The notes: generated from the sequence alone by a model not told the origin. A stretch of 64,000 bases of DNA from an uncultured Ruminococcus sp. (GCF_937915125.1 NZ_CALDMP010000098.1:1-64000); one strand, 5' to 3'; shown: positions 32,053-43,783, counted from the first letter of the stretch. Numbers and translations are program-made.

Positions 32053-32841
32053 ATGAGTCAGAAAAAATCACAGAAACACCGGGCACCCCGTCCCCAGGAA
32101 GCGTCCGAAAACGAACGGATCGCCGGACGCAATCCCGTGATGGAAGCACTGCGCAGCGGTGCGGCGGTGGATACCATATATGTCAGCCAGGAAAGCGGCG
32201 GTCTGCAGGAGATCATTTCCCTTGCCAGAGACCGGGGCATTCCCGTGAAGATGGTCACAGATGCAAAGCTGTCCCAGCTCACCGGCGGTGCGGTACACCA
32301 GGGCGTTGCGGCTGAGGGTGCCTGCGGACAGTATGTCTCCCTGGAGGAACTGCTCCAGAATGCCGCAGACCGGGGTGAACCGCCGCTGCTGGTACTCTGC
32401 GACGGCATCCAGGATCCCCACAATCTGGGAGCAATTATCCGTACCGCAGAAGCGGCTGGGGCTCACGGCGTCATTATCCCGAAACGCCGCAGCGCATCCC
32501 TGACCCTGACCGTGGGAAAGACCTCTGCCGGCGCAGCAAGCTGGCTCCCGGTGGCACGTGTTCCCAATCTGGTGGCAGCAATGGAGACACTCAAGGAACA
32601 CGGCGTCTGGATCTACGGGACAGACGCCGCCGGCACGTCCTATACAGAGACCGATTTCACCGGCGGTACAGCCTTTGTCATCGGCTCAGAGGGCTTTGGT
32701 ATGAGCCGGCTGGTCAGCGAGACATGCGATGGAATGCTGAGCCTGCCCATGCGCGGAAAGGTCAATTCCCTGAATGCCTCTGTGGCGGCAGGTATCTTTT
32801 TGTATGAAGCAGTGCGCCAGCGAATGGCGCCGGGTACATAA
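32053..32841 (+). CDS. rlmB: 23S rRNA (guanosine-2'-O-)-methyltransferase RlmB-like
   Basis: The 262-residue SpoU/TrmH-family enzyme methylates a 2'-OH in rRNA; RlmB modifies G2251 of 23S rRNA. An N-terminal substrate-binding domain (IAGRNPVMEALRSG) precedes the SPOUT domain with DGIQDPHNLGAIIRTAEAAG near residue 118 and the knot VIGSEGFGMSRLV and MRGKVNSLNASVAAGI near 215-250. AGGAGGAAG fixes the start. A variable basic segment of about 20 residues precedes the first conserved block. The next gene follows after 44 bp. Confidence 0.92.
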   Translation: MSQKKSQKHRAPRPQEASENERIAGRNPVMEALRSGAAVDTIYVSQESGGLQEIISLARDRGIPVKMVTDAKLSQLTGGAVHQGVAAEGACGQYVSLEELLQNAADRGEPPLLVLCDGIQDPHNLGAIIRTAEAAGAHGVIIPKRRSASLTLTVGKTSAGAASWLPVARVPNLVAAMETLKEHGVWIYGTDAAGTSYTETDFTGGTAFVIGSEGFGMSRLVSETCDGMLSLPMRGKVNSLNASVAAGIFLYEAVRQRMAPGT

Positions 32842-32885
32842 GAGCCGATTTTCTTTTTCAGAAAACTGACTCAACAGGAGAAACT

Positions 32886-35363
32886 ATGGCAGATCGTAAA
32901 TTTACATTGGAAGAGATCCTCAACGAATACAGCGCCGACGGAAAACGCTCCGGCATCCGTCGGACAGAGGAACAGCCCCTTTCTCACGGCACGCTGGAGA
33001 CAGAAAAGCTGGTGGCAGCGGCAACTTCCAGCCGTCCCCTGCATCAGGCAAATGCCGGCTATCGTGCAGTGATTCCGGAAGAACCCCAGGAGGGGCAGGA
33101 GGAACTGGTGGATATCAAGTCCACCATTTCCCACATCAAGGCAAACAAGGCGGCGCAGGCGGCGCGGTATGAATCGGCGTCACCGGTGCTCCGGGAGCGC
33201 TTTCCCACACAGCAGCTGCGCCGGGAAAATGTGTCCTTTGTCAATGCCGCCGGGGCGAAAAATTATAACACCGCCTATCCGGAGAGCAGTGACGAAGCCT
33301 ATGACGGCGCTGTGAAGCTTCTGGAACCGGAGGAAGAAACGCCCTTTGATGGGGAAAAGCATCGTCCCAGCATCCGGCAGATGCAGGACTCCACCCGTGC
33401 CAAGGAAAAAAGCCGGAAGAGACGGCGCAGAACGGCAGACGCATCCTACGCCAAGGAATCTGTGACCGGTGAATTTCAGCGGATCAGCGAATTCCGCACC
33501 GGCGAACAGGCGCCTTCTTCCCGGCGACACTGGGAAGAGGATCAGGGGTATTATTATCAGGAAAAACAGGAGACGGGAAAGTTCCGTGCCATTCGCCAGC
33601 GTGTGCGCAGCCACGCCTTCGGCGAGGATGCCCAGGGGCAGAAGCCAGACGATGTGGAATCCATACGGAAGGAACTGGACAGCCTGCGGAATGTGGTATT
33701 TTTCCGTTTTCTCGCCCTGTTGCTTCTGACCATTCTCAGCGGTATCATGGCGCTGAGCGAGACCATTGGCGGCGGTGCACTGACCCAGCTGCTGACACCC
33801 CGGGGCTATGCCGTCACGGAACTGCTCTTAGCTGCAATGGGTCTGGGCGTGGCATTTCCCACAGTCAAAAACGGGCTGTGGAATTTTCTGCGTTTTCATG
33901 CAGACAGTGACAGCATGGCAGTACTGCCGCTCCTGCCGGCAATGGCAGGGGCGATCTGCGCAGTGATTTCGCCATCGGTACTGGCGGAGGAGACGGTGCA
34001 TCTCTATGTGCCCTGTGCACTGCTGGCGCTGTTCTGCAACGCCATCGGACGGCTTCTGGTGGTGCGGCGTGCCCTGCGCAATTGCAACGTGATCTCCCGT
34101 TCCGGGCAGAAGCGTGTGCTCTCCTATGTTTCTCAGGAGGAAACGGCGGAGCTGCTGACGCGGGGCGTGCTCAACGATTTCCCCATTGTGACGGCGGTAC
34201 GCAAGGCAGATTCTCTCTGCGATATTCTGCGCTATACATATTCCACAGATATGGCAGATGCCCTGTGCCGTCCCATGACGCCGGTCTGTGCCGGGTTCGC
34301 ACTGGTAGTGGCAGTGGGCATGACCCTGATCCGCATGGGAACGTCATTCAGTATGCTCTGGCTGAGCTTTCTGTTCTCGGTACTGACCATGCTCATGACA
34401 GCCGGCTGCTGTGTTGCCAGCGCATTGGTGGTCAATCTCCCCCTGGAACGGGAATCCAAAATGGCAGCGGCCTCTGACAGCGCCATGCTGGGGTACCAGA
34501 GTGTGGATGATTTCTTTGATACCAACGCCATGCTGGTGGAGGCGACCGACTTGTTCCCCAAGGGCTCGGTGCAGATCCAGGGAATGAAGGTGTTCTCCGG
34601 TGCCAAAATGGATGATGTCCTGCTGGATGCCGCCAGTCTGGTGGATCATGCAGAAAGTATACTGCAAAGCGCATTTTCAGAGATGATTCCCGATCATGAG
34701 GCACTGCGCAAAGTCGAGGAATTCGTCTGCGAGGACGGACTGGGGCTGTGCGGCTGGATCGCCAACCGCCGGGTACTCTTCGGCGGCAGGGAAATGATGG
34801 CGAATCACAATATTGAGGGACTTCCCACTAAGACGAGGGAAACAGAGCTTGCAGAGGGCAACGGCGATGTGCTGTATCTCTCTGTCAGCGGTGTGCTTTC
34901 CGCCATGTTTTCCATCCGCATCACTGCCGACCCCATGGTACGCCGGCAGATGCAGGCACTGCGCCAGGAACGCATTGCGCTGGTGATCCGCAGTGTGGAC
35001 AGCTCCGTCTCCCTGCGCCGTCTGGCATCGCTGTTCGATTTCCCGGAGCATCTCATGAAGATCATTCCCACGTCTATGCACAATCTCTTCCAGCGGGAGA
35101 CAGCCGATCTGGGCTGTGTCAGTGCTTCTATGACCGTGGGTGGCAAGGGCTTTGGTGCGGCAAGACTGCTGCTGGGTGCACGCCGGGTGAGACGCGCGGC
35201 AGTGATCGGTGTGATTTTGCAGATCGTATCGGCACTTCTGGGCTTGTCCCTGGCGATGATACATATTGTCACCGGAGCCTATGGTGAGATGACAGCGCAG
35301 TTTTTCTTTGCGTATCATCTGATCCTTACGGCAATCACGGCGCTTGCGGTGCGGATTCGATGA
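32886..35363 (+). CDS. Degenerate P-type-ATPase-like membrane protein
   Basis: The 825-residue protein has a long polar cytosolic N-terminus (1-270), four membrane helices (about 270-395), a short loop, two helices (about 466-518), a cytosolic part of about 230 residues, and two final helices. This 4+2+2 order is that of P1B heavy-metal ATPases. The segment after helix 6 can be aligned to theirs, but the CPC metal motif reads GCCVAS (507-512), the DKTGT phosphorylation motif is missing (TDLFPKGS near 554), and no TGE loop is seen. So it should not pump ions by the usual cycle. It lies 69 bp before the LCP gene, hinting at a cell-envelope role. Confidence 0.6.
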   Translation: MADRKFTLEEILNEYSADGKRSGIRRTEEQPLSHGTLETEKLVAAATSSRPLHQANAGYRAVIPEEPQEGQEELVDIKSTISHIKANKAAQAARYESASPVLRERFPTQQLRRENVSFVNAAGAKNYNTAYPESSDEAYDGAVKLLEPEEETPFDGEKHRPSIRQMQDSTRAKEKSRKRRRRTADASYAKESVTGEFQRISEFRTGEQAPSSRRHWEEDQGYYYQEKQETGKFRAIRQRVRSHAFGEDAQGQKPDDVESIRKELDSLRNVVFFRFLALLLLTILSGIMALSETIGGGALTQLLTPRGYAVTELLLAAMGLGVAFPTVKNGLWNFLRFHADSDSMAVLPLLPAMAGAICAVISPSVLAEETVHLYVPCALLALFCNAIGRLLVVRRALRNCNVISRSGQKRVLSYVSQEETAELLTRGVLNDFPIVTAVRKADSLCDILRYTYSTDMADALCRPMTPVCAGFALVVAVGMTLIRMGTSFSMLWLSFLFSVLTMLMTAGCCVASALVVNLPLERESKMAAASDSAMLGYQSVDDFFDTNAMLVEATDLFPKGSVQIQGMKVFSGAKMDDVLLDAASLVDHAESILQSAFSEMIPDHEALRKVEEFVCEDGLGLCGWIANRRVLFGGREMMANHNIEGLPTKTRETELAEGNGDVLYLSVSGVLSAMFSIRITADPMVRRQMQALRQERIALVIRSVDSSVSLRRLASLFDFPEHLMKIIPTSMHNLFQRETADLGCVSASMTVGGKGFGAARLLLGARRVRRAAVIGVILQIVSALLGLSLAMIHIVTGAYGEMTAQFFFAYHLILTAITALAVRIR

Positions 35364-35411
35364 AATAAAAAAGGCAGAAAATATTTTCCGAATTTGTCTG
35401 AACGAAACTGA

Positions 35412-36977
<1,566 letters not shown>

Positions 36978-36984
36978 ATACATC

Positions 36985-37022
36985 AAAAAACGCATCCACG
37001 TGGCAGAATGGATGCGTTTTTC
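36985..37022 (+). terminator. Terminator of the LCP gene
   Basis: AAAAAACGCATCC pairs with GGATGCGTTTTTC across a 12-nt loop. Confidence 0.85.
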
Positions 37023-37033
37023 TGTCAATATGA

Positions 37034-37062
37034 TTGACTTTTTTTGCTGAGCATGCTATAAT
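37034..37062 (+). promoter_or_regulatory. trkA-trkH promoter
   Basis: TTGACT (37034-37039) and TATAAT (37057-37062) are 17 nt apart, with an extended TGC. Confidence 0.82.
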
Positions 37063-37118
37063 AGGCATTGAAAATATGTCGAAAAAATGATGTTGCAATG
37101 ATGTAGGGTGAAATGATT

Positions 37119-38477
37119 ATGAAAATCGTGATTATCGGAAACGGAAAGGTCGGCAGCAACCTGTCCTCTGCCCTGGTGCGGGAAGGGCATGATGTTACTG
37201 TTGTTGACAATGCAGAAGCACCTTTACGCAAATCACAGAACATGCTGGATGTCATGTGCATTGAGGGAAACGGTGCGACCTCGGAGACGCAGATGGAGGC
37301 AGGTATCAATAAAGCAGGGCTTCTGATCGCCGCGACACCCTATGACGAACTGAATATCCTCTGCTGTCTCATCGGGAAACGCCTGGGCGCAAAAAAGACC
37401 ATTTCCCGTGTGCGGATGCCGGAGTATTACCAGCAGATGCACCTCATCCGGGAGGATCTGGGCTTGTCCATGGTCATTAACCCGGAATTTGCCACAGCAG
37501 ATGAGATCATGCGTGTGTTGGTGTTCCCGTCTGCGGCAAAGGTGGAGGTTTTCGGAAAGGGTAAGCTGGAACTGGTGGAATATCGTCTGCCCCAGTTTCA
37601 GTGGCTGGACGGGCTGAGCTTTCAGGAACTGTACAAAAAAGTCAAGACGAAATTCCTGATCTGTGCGGTACAGCGTGAAGATGAAGTTTATATCCCGGGC
37701 GGTGACTTCTCCCTGCGTCCCGGCGACCGGATCCATGTGGCAGCTTCTCACAGAAATATCGAGCGCTTTTTCCGTGCCAGCGGTTTTATGAAAAACAAGG
37801 TCAAGACCGTTATGATCGTAGGCGGCGGCAGTGTGTGCTATTATCTGTCAAGACAGCTGCTGAATATGGGCATGAAGGTGAAGATCGTGGAAAAAGACCG
37901 CCAGCGCAGCATGAAGCTGGCAGAGCTGCTGCCCAGAGCCATTGTCATCTGCGGCGATGGCACCGACCAGGATCTGCTGGTGGAAGAGGGCGTGCAGGAT
38001 GTGGACGCTTTTGTGGCACTCACAGGCATCGATGAGGAAAACATGGTCATTTCCCTGTTCGCAAAGGACTGCACCAACGCAAAGGTCGTGACAAAGATCA
38101 ACCGGGATAATTACGTTGCCCTTGCGTCAGAGCTGGGGCTGGACTGTGTGATCTCTCCGAAATATCTGACCACCAGCAATGTGGTGAGCTATGTGCGCTC
38201 TCTGGCAAATGCCGCCGGCAGCGAGATCGAATCTCTGTATCATCTGGTGGGAAACCAGGTGGAGGCAATCGAATTCCGTGTCAAAGACCGGATTCCCGGT
38301 CTGGTGGGCGTGCCCCTTCATGCGGTACAGCTGAAGAAAAATATTCTCCTCTGTGCCATTATCCGGAAACGTGAAATTATCATACCGGACGGCAACGATG
38401 CCATTGAAATGGGCGACTCTGTTGTCATTGTCTCCAAAGGACATCGGTTCTCTGGTCTCAAGGATATTTTGAATTAG
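37119..38477 (+). CDS. trkA: Trk system potassium uptake protein TrkA
   Basis: TrkA (452 residues) is the cytosolic regulatory ring of the Trk potassium channel. Two RCK units are visible: the first starts MKIVIIGNGKVGSNLSSALV, the second at VKTVMIVGGGSVCYYLSRQL near residue 227; each has a Rossmann NAD site and a TrkA-C domain (ending EFRVKDRIPGLVG and MGDSVVIVSKG). The ATG at 37119 is preferred over the one two codons upstream because AGGGTG is 8 nt away. trkH follows after 10 bp, forming a two-gene operon. Confidence 0.95.
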   Translation: MKIVIIGNGKVGSNLSSALVREGHDVTVVDNAEAPLRKSQNMLDVMCIEGNGATSETQMEAGINKAGLLIAATPYDELNILCCLIGKRLGAKKTISRVRMPEYYQQMHLIREDLGLSMVINPEFATADEIMRVLVFPSAAKVEVFGKGKLELVEYRLPQFQWLDGLSFQELYKKVKTKFLICAVQREDEVYIPGGDFSLRPGDRIHVAASHRNIERFFRASGFMKNKVKTVMIVGGGSVCYYLSRQLLNMGMKVKIVEKDRQRSMKLAELLPRAIVICGDGTDQDLLVEEGVQDVDAFVALTGIDEENMVISLFAKDCTNAKVVTKINRDNYVALASELGLDCVISPKYLTTSNVVSYVRSLANAAGSEIESLYHLVGNQVEAIEFRVKDRIPGLVGVPLHAVQLKKNILLCAIIRKREIIIPDGNDAIEMGDSVVIVSKGHRFSGLKDILN

Positions 38478-38487
38478 GCGGTACGAG

Positions 38488-39933
38488 ATGAACAAAGGGA
38501 TTGTATTTCATTACTTATCCAGGGCAATGCTGATCGGCTCGGCACTGTTTCTGATACCGGCAGCAGTGAGCCTCTATTTCCGGGAATATTTCTGTGCCGG
38601 CGTTTTTTTGCTTGTGGGCATCTGTGTGGCGGCGGTTTCCCTGCCCTTTTCGCTGATTCGCCCCAAAAATAAAAACATGTTCGCCCGGGAGGGCATGGTC
38701 ATTGCAGCACTGTTGTGGGTACTGTTCTCCGTTGCAGGAGGACTCCCCTTCTATCTGAGCGGCTGTATTCCCAGCTTCTGCGATGCAGTGTTCGAAAGCG
38801 TTTCCGGCTTCACCACAACCGGCTCCACCATTCTGACGGACATTGAAGCCCTGCCGAAGGGCATGCTGTTCTGGCGCAGCTTTACCCACTGGGTAGGCGG
38901 CATGGGGGTTCTTGTGCTTGCCATTGCCATTATGCCGTCCTCCAGCCACGCCCTCTATCTCATGCGTGCGGAATGCCCCGGTCCCCAGGTGAGCAAGCTT
39001 GTGCCAAAGGGAAAAAATTCGGCAATGTATCTGTATCTGATCTATACAGGGCTGACCATTGTGACCACGATACTCCTGGCAGTCGGCGGAATGCCCCTCT
39101 TTGACAGCGTTTGCCACGCCATGGGCATTGCCGGAACAGGCGGCTTCAGCATCAAAAACGATGGCATTGCCTTCTACAATTCCCCTTATCTGGAAGGCGT
39201 TGCAACAGTAACCATGCTGCTCTTCGGCGTGAATTTCAGCTTGTATTACTTCATCCTCATCCGGCGTTTCCGGGAAGTGCGCAAAAATACAGAACTGAAA
39301 GTGTATCTGGGCATCTTTGCCGTTTTCACCCTGCTGATCATGGCAAATACCCACTCGCTCTACCAGACTATCGGAAAGACCTTCCGGTATGCAGTCTTTC
39401 AGGTGGCATCCATTATGACCTCCACCGGCTTTGCCACGGCGGATTATAACCAGTGGCCTATGTTCTCCCAGATGCTGCTGCTGATCCTGATGTATATCGG
39501 TGCCTGCGGCGGTTCCACCGGCGGCGGATTCAAGGTGCAGCGGTTCGTGATCCTCTGCAAAAGCGGCGCTCTGTCCATGCGGAAGATGCTCCACCCCAAC
39601 TCCGTCAGCCTTGTAAAATCCGACGACAAGACCATGAATGAGGAAACTGTGTATGGCGTTGTCCATTATCTGATCCTGTATCTGGGCATTGTACTGGCAT
39701 CCATGCTCCTGCTGTCCCTGAACGATCTGGATTTCGGGACAACGATCTCGGCAGTTTCCACCTGTGTGAACAACATCGGCCCCGGCATGAACCAGGTGGG
39801 ACCCATGGAGAATTTTTCTTTCCTATCGGATTTTTCCAAGGTCGTACTGACGGCAGACATGCTCCTGGGTCGTCTGGAATGTCTGCCTCTGCTGATTCTG
39901 CTTGCACCCTCTGTCTGGCGGAAAAATTTTTAA
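38488..39933 (+). CDS. trkH: Trk system potassium uptake protein TrkH
   Basis: TrkH (481 residues) is the potassium-conducting membrane subunit. The four pseudo-repeats with selectivity-filter segments are visible: SGFTTTGSTIL near 107, AGTGGFSIKN near 211, TSTGFATAD near 313, and NNIGPGMNQV near 430. GGSTGGGFKVQR near 340 is another family hallmark. It is translated 10 bp after trkA and followed by a strong terminator, so the pair is complete. Confidence 0.96.
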   Translation: MNKGIVFHYLSRAMLIGSALFLIPAAVSLYFREYFCAGVFLLVGICVAAVSLPFSLIRPKNKNMFAREGMVIAALLWVLFSVAGGLPFYLSGCIPSFCDAVFESVSGFTTTGSTILTDIEALPKGMLFWRSFTHWVGGMGVLVLAIAIMPSSSHALYLMRAECPGPQVSKLVPKGKNSAMYLYLIYTGLTIVTTILLAVGGMPLFDSVCHAMGIAGTGGFSIKNDGIAFYNSPYLEGVATVTMLLFGVNFSLYYFILIRRFREVRKNTELKVYLGIFAVFTLLIMANTHSLYQTIGKTFRYAVFQVASIMTSTGFATADYNQWPMFSQMLLLILMYIGACGGSTGGGFKVQRFVILCKSGALSMRKMLHPNSVSLVKSDDKTMNEETVYGVVHYLILYLGIVLASMLLLSLNDLDFGTTISAVSTCVNNIGPGMNQVGPMENFSFLSDFSKVVLTADMLLGRLECLPLLILLAPSVWRKNF

Positions 39934-39965
39934 GCGAAAATCGTGTTGCCTTAAATCAGCAATAT

Positions 39966-40015
39966 AAAAAACGGACAGGCTTACTCCTTTTTCGGAGTTT
40001 GCCTGTCCGTTTTTA
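39966..40015 (+). terminator. trkA-trkH terminator
   Basis: AAAACGGACAGGC pairs with GCCTGTCCGTTTTT, with an inner ACTCC/GGAGT hairpin. It may also end the convergent purL transcript. Confidence 0.88.
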
Positions 40016-40020
40016 TTTGA

Positions 40021-40053
40021 GACAACAACGTACAATCTTTGTGCGGTATTGCC
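40021..40053. mobile_element. MITE-A remnant (33 bp)
   Basis: GACAACAACGTACAATCTTT and GTGCGGTATTGCC resemble joined ends of family A, between trkH and purL. Confidence 0.55.
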
Positions 40054-40062
40054 TTGATCATT

Positions 40063-43000
40063 TTACTGGAAGTAAGCTACGCCGCTTTCGAAGATCTTCT
40101 GATCCTTTTCGCCCGGCACGTTCCGGTACAGATTCTGTCCGATACGTTCGCTGTGACCCATCTTGCCCAGAACTCTGCCGTCCGGCGAGGTGATACCCTC
40201 GATTGCCATCATGGAAGTGTTGGGGTTGAAGTGGATATCCATAGACGGATTGCCGTCCAGATCTACATACTGAGTCGCAATCTGTCCGTTCTTCACCAGA
40301 TCTGCCAGCAGCTCCGGCGGCGCCACAAAGCGTCCCTCACCGTGGGAAATAGCAACGGTGTGCACATCGCCCACCTCTGTGCCGTACAGCCACGGGGACT
40401 TGTTGGATGCAATGCGTGTATTCACCAGCATGGACTGATGGCGTGCAATGGTGTTGAATGTCAGTGTGGGCGAAACATCCGTCATATCCATGATTTCGCC
40501 GAAAGGTACCAGACCCAGCTTTACCAGTGCCTGGAAACCGTTGCAGATACCCAGCATCAGACCGTCCCGGTTCTTGAGCAGCTCGTGAACAGCGTCTTTG
40601 ATGCGGGGATTGCGGAAGAATGCGGTGATGAACTTACCGCTGCCCTCCGGCTCATCGCCGCCGCTGAAGCCGCCGGGAATCATGATGATCTGTGCCTGCT
40701 TGATCATTGCTGCAAAGGTGGTGATGGAATCCTCCATTGCCGATGCGGAGAGGTTCCGTACCACAAAGGTCTGAGGACGTGCGCCGGCACGCTCAAAGAC
40801 ACGTGCGGTGTCGTATTCGCAGTTTGTGCCCGGGAATACAGGGATCAGGACACGAGGCTGCGCCGCCTTGACAGAAGCGGAAAGGGTCGTCTTTCTGGGA
40901 TAGGACAGCTTTTCCGGTACCTCTGTCGTTGTCTTGATGCGGCAGGGGAATACCGGCTCCAGCTTGCGCTCCCAGACGGAGAGCAGCTTGTCCAGCTGGA
41001 GCGTGTACTTCGGGCAGACGATCTCCGGCTTTTCGGCAGTGGTACCGATAACATCCTCGCCGTCCTGTGCCTCACCGTTCAGTTCCAGGAGGAAACCGCC
41101 GCAGCAGGGCTGGAACAGCTCTGCATCTGTCAGCTGGCGAGAGAATGTGAAGCCGATGCCGTTGCCGAAGCACATCTTTGCGATACCCTCGGCTGCACCG
41201 CCGTAGTCGATGACCCAGCCTGCACGGACACGTCCGGCAGCGATCATTTCCTCTACCTTGTCGAATGTGGCACGGATGCTGTCAAAGTCCGGAATACCGT
41301 TTCCATCCACTGCGGGACGGAGCATCACTACCTTGTCCCCTGCTGCCTTGAATTCTGTAGATACCACCTTGTCTGCCATGGCGGTGGAAACAGCAAAGGA
41401 GACCAGCGTGGGCGGCACGTCGATATTCTCGAATGTACCGGACATGGAGTCCTTGCCGCCGATAGAGCCGCAGGACAGTTCCAGCTGTGCCTTGAATGCG
41501 CCCAGCAGTGCCGCCATAGGCTTGCCCCAGCGCTTGGGGTCGTTCTGGGTGCGTTCGAAATATTCCTGGAACGTCAGCCAGCAGTGATGCCAGCTGCCGC
41601 CTGCTGCAACGACCTTTGCAATAGAGGTAATTACAGCGTCCATGGCGCCCAGATAGGGGTTGCGTTCACTGGTGGTGGGATTATAGCCCCATGCCATGAG
41701 GGAACAGGTATTTGTCTCGCCCTTGAGTACCGGGATCTTCGCCGCCATTGCCTGAGAGGGAGACAGCTGGTATACACCGCCGAAGGGCATGAGCACAGTA
41801 CCTGCACCGATGGTGGAGTCGAACTTTTCAATGAGACCCTTCTGAGAGCAGATGTTCAGGCTGGACAGCAGTTCTGTCCAGGCATCGGCACTGTCCGTGA
41901 GGGTGGATTCTGCTTCCGGCTGGGGTTCTGTAATGGCAATGTCCGTATGCTTTGCCGCACCGTTGGAGTTGAGGAATTCACGGGACAGATCAACGATGGT
42001 GTTGCCGTTCCAGTGCATCCGCAGACGAGGCTCTGCCTGTACAGTTGCCACAATGGTTGCCTCCAGGTTTTCCCGGCTGGCTTCCTTGATGAACTTCTCT
42101 GCATCTTCAGCGGCAACCACAACTGCCATACGCTCCTGAGATTCGCTGATGGCGATCTCTGTGCCGTCCAGACCGTCATACTTCTTGGGTACAGCGTTCA
42201 GGTCGATTTCCAGACCGTCTGTCAGCTCGCCGATGGCAACGGATACACCGCCTGCACCGAAGTCGTTGCAGCGCTTGATCATACGTGTCACAACAGGATT
42301 GCGGAACAGACGCTGGAGCTTACGCTCTTCCGGTGCATTACCCTTCTGTACCTCTGCGCCGCAGTGTCCCAGGGATTCAATGGTGTGGGACTTGGAAGAA
42401 CCTGTTGCACCGCCGCAGCCGTCACGTCCGGTCTTGCCGCCCAGGAGAATGACAATGTCTCCCGGCACCGGTGCTTCCCGGCGGATGTTGGATGCCGGTG
42501 CAGCACCCAGAACGGCGCCGATCTCCATGCGCTTTGCCATATAGCCCGGATGGTATACCTCGGCAACATGTCCGGTGGCAAGACCGATCTGGTTGCCGTA
42601 GGAGCTGTAGCCGTTTGCCGCACCCAGGGTGATCTTTCTCTGGGGCAGCTTTCCTGCAATGGTATCCTCTACCGGTACCAGGGGATTTGCCGCACCGGTG
42701 ACACGCATTGCCTGATAAACATAGGAACGTCCGGACAGCGGGTCACGGATCGCACCGCCGAGACAGGTTGCCGCACCGCCGAACGGTTCGATTTCGGTGG
42801 GGTGGTTGTGTGTCTCGTTCTTGAACATGAGGATCCAGTCCTCTTCCTTGCCGGCAACATCTACCTTGATCTTCACAGAGCAAGCGTTGATCTCTTCGCT
42901 TTCGTCCAGATCCTGGAGCTTGCCGTCTGCTTTCAGCTTTCGTGCGGCAATGGTAGCCAGATCCATAAGGGTCATGGGCTTTTCGCCCCGTCCCAGTTCC

Positions 43001-43767
43001 TGGCGTACCTTGCAGTATGCGTCATAGGTCTCTTTGATATAGTCCGTAGGAATGTCTACATCGGAGATCTGGGTCAGGAAGGTGGTGTGGCGGCAGTGAT
43101 CCGACCAGTAAGTGTCGATCATGCGTACTTCGGTAATGGTGGGGTCACGGTGCTCCGTGTCACGGAAATAGCTCTGACAGAACTGGATATCTCCCAGATC
43201 CATTGCCAGACCATAGTCGGCAATGAACTGCTTCAACTCGTCCTCTGACAGCCCGATAAAGCCCGTCAGAGTCTCCACAGTGGTGGGGATGGTATAGTTG
43301 GCATCCAGTGTCTCCGGCAGTTCCATGGCAGCTTCACGGCGCTCTACGGGGTTGATGAGATAGGATTTCAGACGGTCAAACTCTGCATCGGTGAGATTGC
43401 CGGTGACAACATAGACATCTGCTGTGCGGACACGGCAGCGTTCACCCTGGAGCAGAATCTGGATACACTGCTCGCAGCTGTCGGCACGCTGGTCAAACTG
43501 TCCCGGCAGATATTCTGTTGCAAACATCCGCTGGTTGTCCTCCAGTGCCGGCACCTCGGTGTAGATATGGTCTACTGCAGGTTCGGAAAAGACCGTGGGT
43601 ACGGCACGCTGAAAAGCGGCTTCTGTGAGATGATCTGCATCATAGCGATGGAAGATCCGGACATCGGTCACATTCAGACGCAGTGCAGTTTGCAGGTCGC
43701 TCAGTACCGAGCGTGCCTCTACTGCGAATTCCGGTTTTTTCTCCACATAAATACGAAAAACAGACAT
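40063..43767 (-). CDS. purL: Phosphoribosylformylglycinamidine synthase, single-chain
   Basis: This 1234-residue enzyme converts FGAR and glutamine to FGAM in purine synthesis. It has the large single-chain form: an N-terminal PurS-like part, two AIRS-like halves with DTYWSDHCRHTTF near residue 220, ETHNHPTEIEPFGGAATCLG near 315, and a C-terminal glutaminase domain (VLIPVFPGTNCEYDTARVFE, GICNGFQALVKLG with the nucleophile cysteine, and the final His-Glu pair in HGEGRF). Many Firmicutes instead use separate PurS/PurQ/PurL. It follows mtaB by 16 bp. A 1069-codon open frame on the opposite strand is a codon-bias shadow. Confidence 0.97.
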   Translation of the reverse strand: MSVFRIYVEKKPEFAVEARSVLSDLQTALRLNVTDVRIFHRYDADHLTEAAFQRAVPTVFSEPAVDHIYTEVPALEDNQRMFATEYLPGQFDQRADSCEQCIQILLQGERCRVRTADVYVVTGNLTDAEFDRLKSYLINPVERREAAMELPETLDANYTIPTTVETLTGFIGLSEDELKQFIADYGLAMDLGDIQFCQSYFRDTEHRDPTITEVRMIDTYWSDHCRHTTFLTQISDVDIPTDYIKETYDAYCKVRQELGRGEKPMTLMDLATIAARKLKADGKLQDLDESEEINACSVKIKVDVAGKEEDWILMFKNETHNHPTEIEPFGGAATCLGGAIRDPLSGRSYVYQAMRVTGAANPLVPVEDTIAGKLPQRKITLGAANGYSSYGNQIGLATGHVAEVYHPGYMAKRMEIGAVLGAAPASNIRREAPVPGDIVILLGGKTGRDGCGGATGSSKSHTIESLGHCGAEVQKGNAPEERKLQRLFRNPVVTRMIKRCNDFGAGGVSVAIGELTDGLEIDLNAVPKKYDGLDGTEIAISESQERMAVVVAAEDAEKFIKEASRENLEATIVATVQAEPRLRMHWNGNTIVDLSREFLNSNGAAKHTDIAITEPQPEAESTLTDSADAWTELLSSLNICSQKGLIEKFDSTIGAGTVLMPFGGVYQLSPSQAMAAKIPVLKGETNTCSLMAWGYNPTTSERNPYLGAMDAVITSIAKVVAAGGSWHHCWLTFQEYFERTQNDPKRWGKPMAALLGAFKAQLELSCGSIGGKDSMSGTFENIDVPPTLVSFAVSTAMADKVVSTEFKAAGDKVVMLRPAVDGNGIPDFDSIRATFDKVEEMIAAGRVRAGWVIDYGGAAEGIAKMCFGNGIGFTFSRQLTDAELFQPCCGGFLLELNGEAQDGEDVIGTTAEKPEIVCPKYTLQLDKLLSVWERKLEPVFPCRIKTTTEVPEKLSYPRKTTLSASVKAAQPRVLIPVFPGTNCEYDTARVFERAGARPQTFVVRNLSASAMEDSITTFAAMIKQAQIIMIPGGFSGGDEPEGSGKFITAFFRNPRIKDAVHELLKNRDGLMLGICNGFQALVKLGLVPFGEIMDMTDVSPTLTFNTIARHQSMLVNTRIASNKSPWLYGTEVGDVHTVAISHGEGRFVAPPELLADLVKNGQIATQYVDLDGNPSMDIHFNPNTSMMAIEGITSPDGRVLGKMGHSERIGQNLYRNVPGEKDQKIFESGVAYFQ

Positions 43768-43783
43768 GGTAATACTCCTTCTA

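Noticed and set aside
40039..43248. 1069-codon + strand open frame opposite purL
   Set aside because: It lies entirely within the strongly supported purL gene and has no ribosome binding site or recognisable domain; its cysteine- and histidine-rich composition is typical of a codon-bias shadow.
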